Shown here piece by piece: positions 11,248-24,323 of a DNA stretch of 64,000 bases. Under the pieces are notes generated by a model. It was given only the letters and a program-made list of their open reading frames with translations. It searched no databases and was not told where the DNA came from. Origin of the DNA: Albugo candida (Eukaryota; Oomycota; Peronosporomycetes; Albuginales; Albuginaceae). The stretch is taken from NCBI GenBank assembly GCA_905220665.1, contig CAJNAR010000166.1, positions 186,001-250,000 on the forward strand, written 5' to 3'. The translations under genes and the position numbers were made by a program. The stretch's first letter is position 1. Every line of letters starts with the position of its first letter.

Positions 11248-11903
11248 ATGATGGTCCTATGCACTCAGAAACATTGTGGTGCGTTGAAAAGTTTCCAGCA
11301 TTTATTTTTCGATTGCAACAGGACAAGTCCAATTTGGGACGAGCTCTTTCCATCGTGGACAATTTTCTTTTCTGTTCGCCCACGCTGGTCACATATCGCG
11401 TGTGCACGGATTTCTGCACTTCGTGATGCGTGAAAACCTTCTCGAGTGGTGCTGGAGGATTCTTGGTTTACATTAGTCGTGGTTGCGATTCATTTTATTT
11501 GGACGGATCGGAATCGCGAATTTTTCGCCCACGGCACTTCGACGCCAACTGCCCGGGCTGTTTCGGGTATTTATAGCACACTGAGTGCCCATATCCGATA
11601 TTTTCAAAGGCAGTGGTATGATACGGAGCACCTCGCGCACTTGACACAAGTATCAGCGTCTTATCAACATACTGGTTCGGCAAGGAGGTATTTCTCGACT
11701 CGACCAAGCCTGCTTCAAGTTCGACGCCGTCAGATTCTAAGTCGGTGATGCGTGGCATTATTACCTCGGTACTATCTTACTCCAGTCGCTGAACCTCGAT
11801 GCGGGTTTCTGGACCAGCTTTGCATTTCATTTCGTTTATTTATTGTAGTTTAGGCATTAGAGAAGTCATTTACGTCTAATTCTCGTAATATAGACAACTT
11901 CAA
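11248..11903 (+). mobile_element. 3' end of the interrupted LINE (ORF2 C-terminus and 3' UTR)
   Basis: 11,248-11,433 and 11,446-11,748 match the C-terminus of LINE ORF2 at 41,750-42,250. The RT zinc-binding motif (CTQKHCG, then QHLFFDC) and 'FIWTDRNR.FF.H' are conserved. The 3' UTR also matches: 11,852-11,903 resembles the last 55 bases of the LINE at 41,452, both ending in ATATAGACA.CTTCAA. No poly-A tail is present in either copy. With 1-1,935 this is one LINE, but the whole RT core (about 3 kb) is absent. Confidence 0.88.
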
Positions 11904-14900
11904 CAAGTGCACGAGACACAAAACACGTTTAAAAGTCTGAGCAATTGGATTTCCTCGGATTACGACTGACTGCTGCTAAATCAGGAGCCACCACGTTTCA
12001 ATCAGTATGCGGTCGTTGTTGACACCCAGCTGATGAGATATTTTGATCAAAGCTTGAAACTCATCTAATTTTACGTGCACAAAGTGTTTCAGAGGTCGAG
12101 TGAGACCTAATCACATTGATTACTCTAATACTAGCCTCAGGCCTGGGCAATGGTGAAGTAGAATTCATCCATATCTTTAAGCAAAGCAGTATTGTATTTG
12201 CATCAATGCTATAGTTGTACAGTTGCTATATTTCAGCCACTGTACTACTCCCTTTTGCTTCCTGATTACGCTTGTGCAGACAAAGTAATACAGATGGAGA
12301 TGCTTGAGCTTGATTGATTATCTGCAACGCCACAACATAGATTCTTTCCGCGCTTGATTAGCTAATGATCTTGGGGGATCAAGTAGCCTTGTAAGGTTGG
12401 GTGGTTAAAAACAGAAGCATCAATTGTGAACGGACTTGCGCTGGTGGCTTTGCGAAGCATGTCAGCAGCCATATTACAGCTGCACGTATGGAATACAGCT
12501 TGTTCCTTATCGTCCAGGGTGTCGCATTACACCAATCACGGAAAGGTTGACAATTATAGCTTGAAGTCATCCCAGCGATACTCATTTACAATATGTAGCG
12601 CTACCGTGATATCTTCACGACTCTCGATACAGCAAGACTCCCTCGTGTGTTATTACCGTCTACGTTGGATAGGTATTCAGTGCTTCATGAAACACTTCAT
12701 CACTTGCTTGTAGCATCATAAGTCCTCGGAATATAGCTCGTGATGTGAAGGTGCTGAAGAAACTATTTAGGCCTTTGTACCAATTCTCACCCCCGATTTA
12801 GTCATCAATGAAGTTCATGCGTAGTCGACGTGTTTTACGATCTGTGGTGTTGCTACATAAACGGAAAGCATATCTAAAACTGAAGTGATCTTCTAATACG
12901 AATGCGCAGGGATGTAGTCTGCGATTACTAGGCCATTACTTCCCTCGAAATCCTCTAACCGGACTGTCATAATTGCTCTGGAGCCTGACTTCGGCTGCAT
13001 AATGTTCCATCACAACTCGTGATACATTGACATGGGAAGCAGGCTAACGCATCAGAGCTGAGTTGCTGGTCAATTCGTTGACTATGTATCGTCTTGATAT
13101 GACAAACATCGTCCCCTGGATCTCCTTCCCAGTATCCTAACGTCACCAAAAATGAAGGAAGCCAATAGAATGAAGAACTGTATCCTTATTTCTAGCATGG
13201 TCCGCACCTTAACATTTGGTCTAATGCGACTGTCCGATCTTTTACTGTATACATCAATCTTGAAAAACATATCATAAGAGCATTCCGCGTCGGATGTATA
13301 AGGAGGTCGATTCTGTAGGCGAATTCTACGCAGCCATAATTCCTAGACTCACTTGCAATAACGCCGTATTGCTTGAAAATAAGTACTCTAGCAACAACAA
13401 AATATTCTTTGAGGATACTACATCTTCATGCTCGTACCGTCTTTGATCTCAAACTCGACTGAATATTTATTGACAGGAAGAGCCACTTATTTGATCGACC
13501 AAATTGTCAAAGTACTTGTCTCTATTGTACTTCAGGCCTTTTGAGGCATCAAGAATGCAGCATGTAGCTGTGATATAAGCGGCTATACAGCCATTAAAAT
13601 AATAGACTGCCAAGTCCCGATTGAGATGATAGCAGCCTTGAATGATACGCGCACCACTGCTAAATTGTGAACGAAGTTTGAGAATGTGCATAGAAGCCTT
13701 TCAACCTCAAAATACCCTCGTATCTCATATATTGATCTCAATGTGTACTTGCATCTTCGGTGCTACTTGATTGATTAAACGTATCTATGCTGACGAATAT
13801 CACATCACCCAGTTTTTCTATGCTACAAGACCCATGCTACAATTAAATCTATATTCGATCCCGGGTGCAGACTCACGGCGTTGCTGAGCCAATGTGGTAC
13901 CTTCTACACGCCATCTTCGGCGATGTGATGAAAATTCTTCGATGGTTTATTTCTCATATTCTGGATCTCTGGGCACTACTCCGAGCATATTTGGATACAA
14001 TATCTCATCACAACGTCTTGGGTAAAATGGGACCACCAGGGAGCACCTCTTCTTGAATGGGACGAAGCATTTATAAGAAGGCATCAGATCCAGATTTTTC
14101 TATGAATTGCAAAGTCGCTAAAACATCTCCAGGCGACCAGAATAATACCTGTTGTTGACACACTGCGTATCTCGGTGTGTGACTGTAAGTACAGACGCAA
14201 AACGGCTTTGGACGATTTAAGTCATCCTCCAAAGCTTTTGCTGCCAATTTCTGATATTCGAATCTCCATAAATCTTATCGATGCTGCACTTGGATTGCAA
14301 TTCCATTTACTGAATCAGTATGTTGACACCTTCACCTGGATTGCCATTGAATCGACTCCAGATCGATTTACACATGATGATTAAAGTAAATGGGAGATCA
14401 ACTCTACGTAGATGATTCATAAAAAAGGGAAGTGTTCAGGCGAACGCCTCTGATTGTTGATCCAGCAGGTTATTAATGTTGAAACGGGTAGAAATCCGTC
14501 AGCCTCGGGCGCTGGGAATGAATCACGATTACAGTAATTCCATTTCAATAGCGACACTCGCGAAAGGTAAAGTGATTGTATGAACACTTTTTCAACGCTG
14601 AGTTACTCACAGCTTCACCTTTGTACTATATCCGGTGCCTTTTCTATCTTAGTTGGTATATTCAGACATAATTCGTCTCGAACATTCCCTTTCAATATAT
14701 TCCCACACAGCATTTGACAATGTCTATCAATATATGAAACCATGACGAGTATATGCTATATGCAATGACTTTGATGAGGATTAAACACGAAGGTATTGAT
14801 CTTCTCGCAGATATCGTCAACAATTTAGCAAGAAAAGTAAAATGATAACTTTTTCGCTAGAGCGGCATGCTACAGCTATCAGATTTCTAATTCCAACTCA

Positions 14901-16430
14901 GCTGGGCGACCACATTCCATCAGTGTATTCCGGTTTGATGTAAGCAAAGACAACGCCGATGAGAAATGTACTACGCAAGAAAGACATGTTGTGTTAAATC
15001 TGTCCATTCTATACTTCGATAATGCATGTGTCGTCATAAGTGGTACTGCTAGCAGCATCTTGTGATCCTAGGCATACGCTTGACCGCTGATGAGTGCACA
15101 AGTCTTTTCAGAATAGACGGTCTTGTAGTCGAGCAAAGGATCCTTGTCATGGTAGTTGCGACTAAGATTGCCACTCGTCAGGTGCAGCGATAAGGGCTTG
15201 TGTCGGTAGTGGCATATGGAGCCCATGACAGCGGGTTGTCGATTCTATGGTGATTAAACGCAGCAATGGTAATAGAGGCTACAATCTATATATTCTGTAA
15301 ATGAATGCGAGAGCAGCGAGTACTATCACAGGCATGTAACTAACGTCCTCCTATGCAAACGTTTCATACTCATAAATGGTGAAGGATCTACCAGAATAAC
15401 CAACTCGCATGCTTCAAACTGAGTGAGCAGAGCTTGTAGGCATTCAGTTGGTTGCGCCTTCGAGAATGTCAGCCAGTGAACGAGTCGAGTGTTCTCACTA
15501 AATGATGATTTTATTGTAACATCTTGCGGAATATCTACTAAGTCCCCCCCCATGTTGAACGATTCCATCTCAAGGTAGATGCCAACTTGAACGAGAAATG
15601 CCGAGAAAGTTGCGAGCTACTTTATTCCAGGTCAAACGTGTGGATGAACGCGTACAATCCTAGCTTAGCTGACCAACGACATGAGAGTTCCTATGCGGTA
15701 GGGGATGGAATCGTTGTTGACCTATTAAAGCTTATGCTTTTTCACCCGTAGCGATAACGAACACATCGATGTATTCGACTAGTATTTATGATAGAGACCT
15801 CACTTCAATATGAAACATATTTCCTTGTTCATCAGGGTAAGTACATTTTTAGCTTAGCAGGTAAGTTTGAGATTTCCAGGCACTCGAGACCTATGCGTAC
15901 CCCGCTCGAAGGAGTGAATGAAGGTTTGATCGTTGTTGACCATTCCTCCATCCGATCAACAGAAGTTCTGATTTATACAAATCCTGGCCTATCGTCAGGT
16001 CAAAGAGATGTTAATGAGAAGAGCATGGAGTCCTTACACTATACAATGATGAGTATACCATTAAAGCCTTCTTGTTCAACTCATAATTTTCTTTATTTTA
16101 CAAAAGAACGATTTGGTACCGATAATAAATGAGAGAACTTACAATTGGTAAGTGTGCCATATTGATAAAAGCCTTATCCCTATATCTTGCCACTGCCGGG
16201 AGCCCAGCTTAGTGTGCAGTTGTTAATATCATGATTGCTCAGGTACATGATGATAGGTGCAAGAGATACGTACAAGATAAAGATGATGGCTATCATCAAG
16301 TCAGGGAAATCATATAGATTGATGACGACCTGCAAGTCTGGCAATTCAAAGAGATCGATGGATGGCATAGCAACATAGAAGATGTATGTATTCGATGGTA
16401 TTAATGGTGCAAATCAGCTTTCTCGTTGCG
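11904..16430. other. no supported gene; probable relics
   Basis: No open frame here resembles a family I know. Short coding-like stretches appear on the minus strand, for example 13,691-13,467 (74 residues), 13,000-12,905 and 15,568-15,326 (80 residues). On the plus strand 15,788-16,132 is open for 114 residues. All are flanked by stops and may be pieces of decayed genes. A phrase close to GATCGTTGTTGACC recurs at about 12,012, 15,710 and 15,925. Confidence 0.5.
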
Positions 16431-18735
16431 AAAGGGAAGGTATCAGGGGGTGCAGTAGCAGATACGCTTTCCAGGAGAGGTCAATGCTTCTTTCTTCGAC
16501 AGTAAAAGCTTGAACCACATATACCGTCAAACAAAAAATCCGTTGAGAATCGCACCGCAACTGCGATATCATCAGTGTATGAGCTCTGCAAGGATCACAA
16601 ACATGAGTTTAGACTCAACCAAATGTGAATGGTTCCTGATACGTTTGAGCCAAATGCACCTGACTCAATTCCAGATGTGACAGCAGAGCATCCACAATTT
16701 GTACGATAAGTAGACCGATTAGGCGGTTGGTTCTCTGTGCTGAAGAGAAATATCTCTACGCAGTCGACATCGTATATTTCGCACGGTTTTCAGAAGCTGG
16801 GGAAGGTGACATTGAACCGACTTGAAGACCATCGCTCATAGCGTACTCGCTCCTGTAATACTGTGATCAGCGATTCGATTATCAGTTCCGAACTTGCAGC
16901 TCCACTGAATGAAGTCTCTCTTTGTGTGGAAGGAAACCTAATCTGTTATTCCGAACGACTCATAGGCGTACATTAGTACTTGTATCGACCTTATCGCTGA
17001 CTTGCTGCTTTGCATATGTTTGGTCGTATCTTCGGTGTTGTCGACACATTTGTATTGGAAGGATGCATTGGATTTGGTACACCACCACATGTGACCAATC
17101 TCTGATTGCGAAGCTTATGGTTGGAAATAGCTCCCCGACCAATGAGTCCGTGTGGTGTCTGTCCATGATCAGCATCGACGTTGAATTTGGAAGCGTCCGT
17201 ATCGTAATTCACAGTTCCCGACAAAAGACTCGCACGATGAACAACAATTTTGACACCGTTTCCTGGAAACGATCCATTTAAGGATTTTTCCTGAAGATCG
17301 ATTTTCCCTTTAGCGGTGTTTTTCGGCAGCATTTCGGTCATTTGTTTTGTGTGAGGAATCGCTTCGTCACAGACGCCAATTGTGTAAGATGTGTAGAAGA
17401 AAATATTTGATAGCGTTTTCGGCTTGAGAAGGTGAGTATTGTTCCATAGCAGTCGACCAAAGTGGATCAAGTCCAGAAGCTGTAAAGCATTTTCAAATTT
17501 GTTCTCTTCAGCGCCTTCCAACACTATACAGATCTGCAATTTAGCCAGCTAAAACCTCGTGGACACTTTTGTATGCCATACTTCCCTGAATCATAAATTC
17601 CAGTTGTCACCATGAGGTGCGTGAAGCGTGACCGCGCACATTCAGCTAAAGCGGTGCAATCGCGTCATTCTCTGTCAAATAAATTCTTGTGCCAGCGAGT
17701 TTTGCATCACGATCCGCGCAATTCGCTCTAAACGCTGCTTCTCGTAGCCTTCGTGGCCAGCTTGATTAAATAAGATCAAATAGAAATCTTGGACAGAAGC
17801 TGATAAAGATGAAATTTTTCATAAGCGCTTGTCTTCGAGATGCACAAATCGAGTTTCGCTGACTTGACGTGAATGTAATCTATCAGATCCGGACGATGAT
17901 TCATGGATGCCGATAGGAATCAAGCCCTTTCAAGGCTTCCGGAGCTTGTGTCACAAACACCGCTAATTCATCAAGCGATAGCGAGACGAGACCATGCTTC
18001 TCATGGAGAGCATCCAGAGCATCGATCAGGAAGTTGAGCGTCTCGAGTGACTTGAGCGTCGTGATAGGTTCCCCTCGAGCAAATGTGTATTGCCCTCGGT
18101 CTTCTTTCTTTGTTGAATTAAAGCTCAATCACAGTGATGCTATCATTGGTAAACTGGTTCCGTAAAGCTTGGTTTCTTTCTTAACGCAGTTCTTGCTGAA
18201 CGATATTGCCAAGATTTCGGTCCACTTTAATTTCTGATTCGAACACTGTACTTGGCTGGTCCATAGCGATTCCATCAGCCTGTTTTGATTGCTAACAGTG
18301 CCATGCCACCAACATATCCCAGCAAAACTGACAAGTGCTCTGAACTTTTTCAACATTTCAGTATCAGCTGTATAGCTTGTCCTATCTCCGTTTTCTTCCG
18401 CCATGACAGATATTGCGCCTACTGGAGTCGACTTTCCTCCCCTTGGTGTAGCCTTTCACTGCCCGGTGAACAGCACGCCGGCTTTAATGTTTGTCATATA
18501 TTGGTGCTTTCTGAGTCACGTTCCGAACCGGTGTACCCCGTACCAGCTTCCCGGATAGAGCACCACTTTTGACCAAGTACGTCACTGACATGTTTTTTTC
18601 ATCTCTTTCAGTCACCCGCAACGTATACACTCCATTGACCATCTCCAAACCAGCATTCGAACAAGATAACGCTACGGAATGAGCCTGTACTATGAGCAAC
18701 GGGCACAAAATGATGGATCTGTTCCAGGCCCGCAT
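16430..18735 (-). pseudogene. family X copy 1: decayed secreted-protein gene
   Basis: Best-preserved N-terminus of the family. It starts at 18,735 with MRAWNRSIILCPLLIVQAH, a clear signal peptide, and stays open to 18,484. Frameshifts then separate 18,404-18,129 ('AEENGDRTSYTADTEMLKKF'), 18,128-17,901 (a helical 'TLNFLIDALDALHEKHGLVS' segment) and 17,539-16,991 (182 residues, 'VLEGAEENKFENAL' to 'VTCGGVPNPM'). The rest matches other copies to about 16,430. I do not recognise a domain. Six further copies occur in the window, always on this strand, and none is intact. The ancestor was presumably a secreted protein of about 700 residues. Confidence 0.7.
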
Positions 18736-20250
18736 TACGCAATAGAAGGGATTGAGATCGAAGGTACTCTCATTTCAAATCTAGCCAAAGTCCATTCACA
18801 GTAATCGAGCGTACGGCACTAGCATCTGTCAAGCGACGAACTAACATGATCAGTCCTCCGAAAGCCTTATTTTTCTCTTTTCCAGATTTATTGAACCAAT
18901 ACCATAAAAATTATCTTAGTGGGACTGAACTATTATACTCCATCAGAGCTTGTAGTACGAGCTTTAGATCGTCACCGCTCATGCACTTGGTGCGTTTCGA
19001 AACGCATCAACTCATAAATCGGATCTTTCAACTCACAATAAACATTGATACATTGTGACTAAATTTCAGGCACACTTGTGGTCTTTCCCAGTGCGATCCG
19101 ACCCCCTTGTACGCAAAATATTTTATACGGTTCTTTTCTTGCGAAATATATCAAAACCAGGTTCTGAAAAATATAAATCTACTCGGCCTGGAGCTGATGA
19201 AATTGTTTAAATAGATACAGATATGCATTGGTTGACACACTGCTTTTCGATTCCGTCTATTCTGCTCAAACTAGATGCACAAAACAAGAAACATAGATAC
19301 CATTGAATTCGGAGCTACTTCAAGTGCATTTCAATCGACGTAATATTGGTCGAGCATTGCAATGAAAATTCTGCTGAAGCATCCTAAGGAAACGATTGGC
19401 TCTCGTGAAAGTGTATAAAGAGTGACGCAGCATTAAAACCACCGCAGCATCTTGCCATTTGATTGTCGAGTACGAGGTTGGACAGCGTCGAATTTATTCC
19501 CCGGTCTCAGCTCCAATGCAAAAGACACCATCAATTTTGATTTCGTTGTGTCATGCGAGGGAAGTGTACCAGCACTTTACAACGAATTATAAATCGTGGA
19601 ATTCATCAAAACGGTCGCATCTGGTTTTGCATCTTGACACTTCCTTCGTGTACAAAGAGTGGCTGGACTTGTGATTTGTCTGAATTATTGCCGATGCTTT
19701 CTGGTTTGGTAATTTCTTCATTCGGTTCTTCGATAGCTTTTCATTGTCAAATGGTTTGCCCAATAAGAAACTTGCCTTGAGATCGCTGTTTTGATACGAT
19801 GAGTTAAGGATACAGATTTATTCGTAGCGATATGATGCCAAGTATGCGGACGTAAGGAAAGCTATAAAATGGACAAACGAATCGGAGCCGTTGTTCCTGC
19901 AAATTTGATTTGTCATTCGAAGCGATTTGCTTAAGGAATTTCATGCGCCTTTTTCAACATTTATTCTTTAGCTATAACATACGGGAATACTTTCCTCACT
20001 AAATAATTCATAGGTAAATCGCAATACTCTTTCATAGTATCGCTTTCAACTGATTTATCCGTTTTTAGTATTGTTAACGGGGTCTGTTATATTGCTGACC
20101 AGCAAATCACGCTTCAGTTGTATTTAGCCAATAGGAAAACACAATTCTGCCGAACTTGTGAAAATCTTCCAAACATCGACACACTGAGGATCGAGTTTGC
20201 CATTTTATTGCATCACAATTTTAAAATTAGAATATGGATGAGCGCCACCA
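18736..20250. repeat. conserved intergenic block, array unit 0
   Basis: Upstream of family X copy 1. Segments recur in other units: 19,130-19,450 resembles 34,320-34,640, 19,710-19,860 resembles 29,880-30,030 and 40,890-41,040, and 20,170-20,230 (ACACTGAGG, then CATTTTATTGCATCACAATTT) resembles 30,330-30,360 and 41,395-41,440. After 20,250 similarity stops, so no E-type gene follows in this unit. Confidence 0.65.
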
Positions 20251-21164
20251 CCATATGAAAAGGAGGGTACCGGTCGTCACGTGACACCGAGGAAGCTGAC
20301 TTCCAGAAATGATTTGAAGGACTAAACACTCGCCATTTGTAGCTGCTTTAAATGGAGGAGGCGGCGAACTAAAATGCATCAATCTGATGTGATGTTCCTA
20401 CTTGCAATACGCCTTTTCATTGGTTTCTCAAGCCGCGCGATATTACTCTATCTGCCTCATTATTGAAGCATGCCATTTCGAATGGAAACCGTGAACATTG
20501 AAGTTTTACTAATAGACTAGGCGAAAGCTACATTCCGAGACCGCCCGGAAATGCAAGTACTAGTTTGCCACCAGCTTCCTGAGGACCTATTCATAAGCGG
20601 CAGAACTTTTTCATTACAGTGATCGCGTGGAGCTCAATCCGAACACTTAGCTCTCCTTCATGTTTGAGACAGATACCTTATCTCGTATTGGTACGACGAA
20701 TGCTGAACGAATGACGGCTCTCTCCTTCTACAACCACCGTAAAGCGGTACGCAGCAGTTGCTTTTGGCTTCAGAAGCTAAGTTCTAGTAGCTGAACACTC
20801 CCTTTTATGGTTGCGTGGGTCGTACAAAACATTTTGATTTAATTGCATTCAAGGGGCAAATCGAATCCATACACCCAGAACAAGCTGATCTGGCAACTCA
20901 TCGTGCGAAAATACCGAAGCTGTATACTTCAGGGTTATACGGGCAATGCAGCATCTCATAATACGAGATACTTTGACTTTTGAAATCAGAAGCTAAGCGG
21001 CTTGGTTATAATTTGCATCACCCGAGGATAAGTGATCCGATCTTTCATCCAATAGAACATAGCAATAAAAGTGCTCAATTGTGAAGAATGATTGCATAAT
21101 CTTAATTGTAAAATTCTATGCGAACGTGACTGAGTGATCATAGCTGTTAGCACATTCGAAACAT
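20251..21164. other. no gene seen
   Basis: No open frame, repeat or motif I can support. It lies between a truncated array unit and the leucyl-tRNA synthetase relic. Confidence 0.5.
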
Positions 21165-21470
21165 CACCGGCGATCGCTTGAAGCGCTAGTGATCATGCTT
21201 GGACCATTAACCCCACGTTGTGCGTGCAAGTTTTTCTACTTGATGCAACAGAAAAACATCATTTCTTCTGAACTCGAGAGCAAGGAGCACATTCATCACT
21301 GCCCGTGGCCCAAGTACGACTCTGCGGGTTCTAGACTTGGCAAAAATCAAATTTATGATTCAGTGAATTGTCTAGTACAAGGCGAGTTGATCATTCATTC
21401 TGAACAGCAAGGAAATCAAGAAGGGGTACTACAGTCAGCCAAACAGAGGAAAATAATTTGAAAGCACCTT
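21165..21470 (+). pseudogene. leucyl-tRNA synthetase C-terminal tail, inverted relative to the body
   Basis: On the plus strand, 21,189-21,461 encodes 'MLGPLTPRCACKFFYL' (compare the family's M-L-x-P-[FL]-x-P-H motif), then 'HIHHCPWPKYDSA' (W-P-x-Y-D/A motif), 'VQGELI' and 'NQEGVLQSAKQRKII'. These are the ordered landmarks of the C-terminal end of bacterial/organellar-type LeuRS. The body of the same gene lies on the opposite strand at 21,480-23,120. An inversion breakpoint near 21,470 is the simplest explanation. Confidence 0.6.
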
Positions 21471-21479
21471 GCAGGTCAG

Positions 21480-23120
21480 CGAGTCGATTGAGCCACTTTT
21501 GTTTGCCCAAAGAAGCAAGGCTATCATAGAACGTTGAAAATCAGTGCAAGTGCTGCTTTTCGCCCAGATAATTGAAGAGTTTTATGAGTTCTGCTATTCC
21601 CACACTGGATGCGTACTGCTTAGACAAGCTTTCAGTCACCCACTTTATAGACGTGTGCATGATGATTTTTTTTGATTGATCTCCGACATATTCGCGTCGA
21701 CCTTCTGAAGTGGAGCTGAACCTGATTTCTCAATCAGACTTCGAATTCGACCAAGCCATCTTGTTTGTCCTGCAAGGTCTGCCTCATCCCATTCTAGCTG
21801 CTGTGTAGGGGTGCCTTGAATAAACTGCTAGTCTTATAGCATCCGCTCCATACACCTTGCGTACAGTTTCCGGATCGACGTTGTTGTATTTTGACTGGAT
21901 ATTTTCTTCCATCCAACGATGACAGGCTGCTTACTCTGTCATTCAGCCATTTTTATAGTAGAATGATTTGAATATAGACGGAAGATTTTGGAATTACGCA
22001 GTGATGTTGGTAATTAGGCTTCCTATCAACTTTCGATGAAGCACAATGCTTCCAGTAAAAATCGCTCGTGTTTGTTCTTCGATGTGTATCGGTTAATTAG
22101 CATTATCGAATTATATGTGAGTTGTATAATCCAAAAAACGACACCTCGTGAGGCGTACGGCCCCAATGAATCGTTGATTTTAGAAATTTGTCGATGTCGA
22201 GCTCAAGGTCGTCAGATTTCCTGTCTTGCATGCAACAAGAGAGTCCATCTAAGAACACAGACGTCGCTGGAGATGCGATTTTTCCTGAAGCAGCTTTCCC
22301 TACATCGAATTGATCAATGAGCAGTGAGAGCGACCTATCAAAGAAGATTTCATGCGCTTCACTGCTTCAACTAGTGATACAATGTACTTGAGCTACGGAA
22401 ACTAAAAAGAACCTCCTCAGACATATCTCCATTTTGGTTTTGTTCAGAAAACATCATTGAAATAAACGTTTTCTATCAATTGCTCTTGATCGTCAGGATC
22501 TTCCTTCTGCGTCGACCCATTATATCTAATCTATGTTCTCTCTTTATTTTTGATTGATCGTCCTCAAACCTGTTCATTGTCGAATCCAATCTTGTCAATA
22601 GGATCCCATTTCACAGCAGCTCATTTCCGGTATGCAATCATTTTTGGATAGCTGGAGAAACATCCATTGAGTTCCAGTTGTAATAACAAATTCTAATTTA
22701 GCGAGCCCAATCAAGTGCTTCGAGTTCTTCTTTGAGCCTTTATATAGGATTGTGTATCGATTGCTGCACCGCAACTACTGATACCTCGAGGCCTTCCAAT
22801 TGTTTTGTGCGCGCGACACAATCACTTATCGTGTACACACGGACATGTCCAATATGACGCTTCCCTACAATGCTCATTAAGTAGAGCAAGCTTGTGCACC
22901 AGATGGATACAGAAACATTGCAAGGCAGTAGAATTTCTTGTTCGTATTCGTATTGCAAGTCGGGGAGGAGTGTACGCGTTCCCACCGTGATTGCCATTTT
23001 TCCTCCAACTGCTTCCATGTGAACGATGTTTCAGTGCTCAATCTCCGCGTTCTGGCACTAATTCGGCGTAATTGTAAGCAACACAATGACGTCCGCATCG
23101 AGTGGATGGAATGCATCTAA
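21480..23120 (-). pseudogene. leucyl-tRNA synthetase relic (organellar type)
   Basis: LeuRS charges tRNA-Leu. Reading down the minus strand: 'FTWKQLEEKWQSRWE' and 'KKFYCLAMFLYPSG' (23,050-22,880), then 'HIGHVRVYTISDCVAR' (the HIGH-type ATP-binding region, 22,850). 'WTQWMFLQL' and 'KWDPIDKI.FDNEQ' follow (22,670-22,570). Near 21,900 'SKYNNVDPETVRKVYGADAIRL' pieces mark the KMSKS region, whose first residues are eroded, and 'LEWDEADLAGQTRWLGRIRSL' residues lie near 21,750. Frames change repeatedly, stops interrupt, and much of the editing domain is not visible. The synthetase class is confident; a working gene must exist elsewhere. Confidence 0.8.
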
Positions 23121-24323
23121 AACCGGTATCGTGTCAGAATGCAAGCGATAATGCTTCCTTTCTAATGAAACAACCTCGAGCAAATGTCGAGTATTGACCG
23201 ATTGATCAATCAATGCAGTGAAAGACCATGACGCCATTCGCTGAGCATTCTGTGGTACAGTGTTTGCTCGTCACGTTCAAATAAAGCTGCGGGAGACAGT
23301 CGCCTGTGCGTCGATATCAATAGCTTACAGTGGCATTCGACGAAATAATCAGTAATACGCAATGTGATCAAGCACGAACTTGCACGAGATTGCGAAGATG
23401 TGAGCTCTACTGAGGAAAAATTGCGTGGCCATTGACAAGGCTTGAGAATTTCTTATACGTCGAGTTGAGAGATACAGTAGAGAAGCAACAAATTTAGGCT
23501 GAATGGCGCAGTATTGGAAAAAAGCAGGAGGATTATCACAACAAACATAATTTGTACTTTGAAATCATTTTTAGAGAAGACGTTCCAATGGTGTCTTTCA
23601 GATTGATTATGCGTATATCGGAAGGACTGCTTCCAGGCCCCGGAGCAAATGATGAATTTCAACGTAGAAGGGCAAATACGTTTGCTTGATCATCGAGTGG
23701 TTCAACAAGTTGGTACTACTGGTATCGACGCATATTACCGATCTATCAGCAGACGTTAAAGTCTAAATGCGTGACCAGTTCTCCATACCGGCTCAACTTT
23801 GCTCAAAGAAGCTCAGGCTGTCGCCGTTCGGTAATCAGACGGGAGCGGATTACCTATGATCAAGGTGTTGGGACATTTGGCTACATCTATCTGAAAGAAC
23901 TGTAAGTTGTGTGTTATGTAGCTATCAATAAGCAGCTTTCTATCGTCTTTGGCTATTAGGCCAGGTGTAAACTTGCATATTTCCACCCACCACATGGCTT
24001 CTGACCAGATTACGGCGGTCTTTCAACACCACTTTTTACAATATCTACACACCTTTTCATATCTGGTTAGAGTGAAGGAAGATCAGAGCTGAAGCACTAT
24101 AAGCAAGAAGCGACAGGAGATTGATTTCACAATGATATAGATATACAAAAATTATAGTACGCCATGCCGATCACATCGTTGAGCCTGTATCACCGATTAG
24201 ATGTTATTATTTTGATATCCACCGCTATAAGAAACTTGGACGACTTTACGAGCGGCTCAATCCTGATCTTTGAGCGATTTCTAGTAGTCGAGTCAAGGAA
24301 TCATTCACCTAGGATAAACACAC
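23121..24323. other. no supported gene
   Basis: Only short open frames are present. One minus-strand stretch (23,662-23,453) contains a hydrophobic run of about 20 residues (IMFVVIILLLFSN) but has no recognisable context, start signal or relative elsewhere in the window. Confidence 0.5.
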
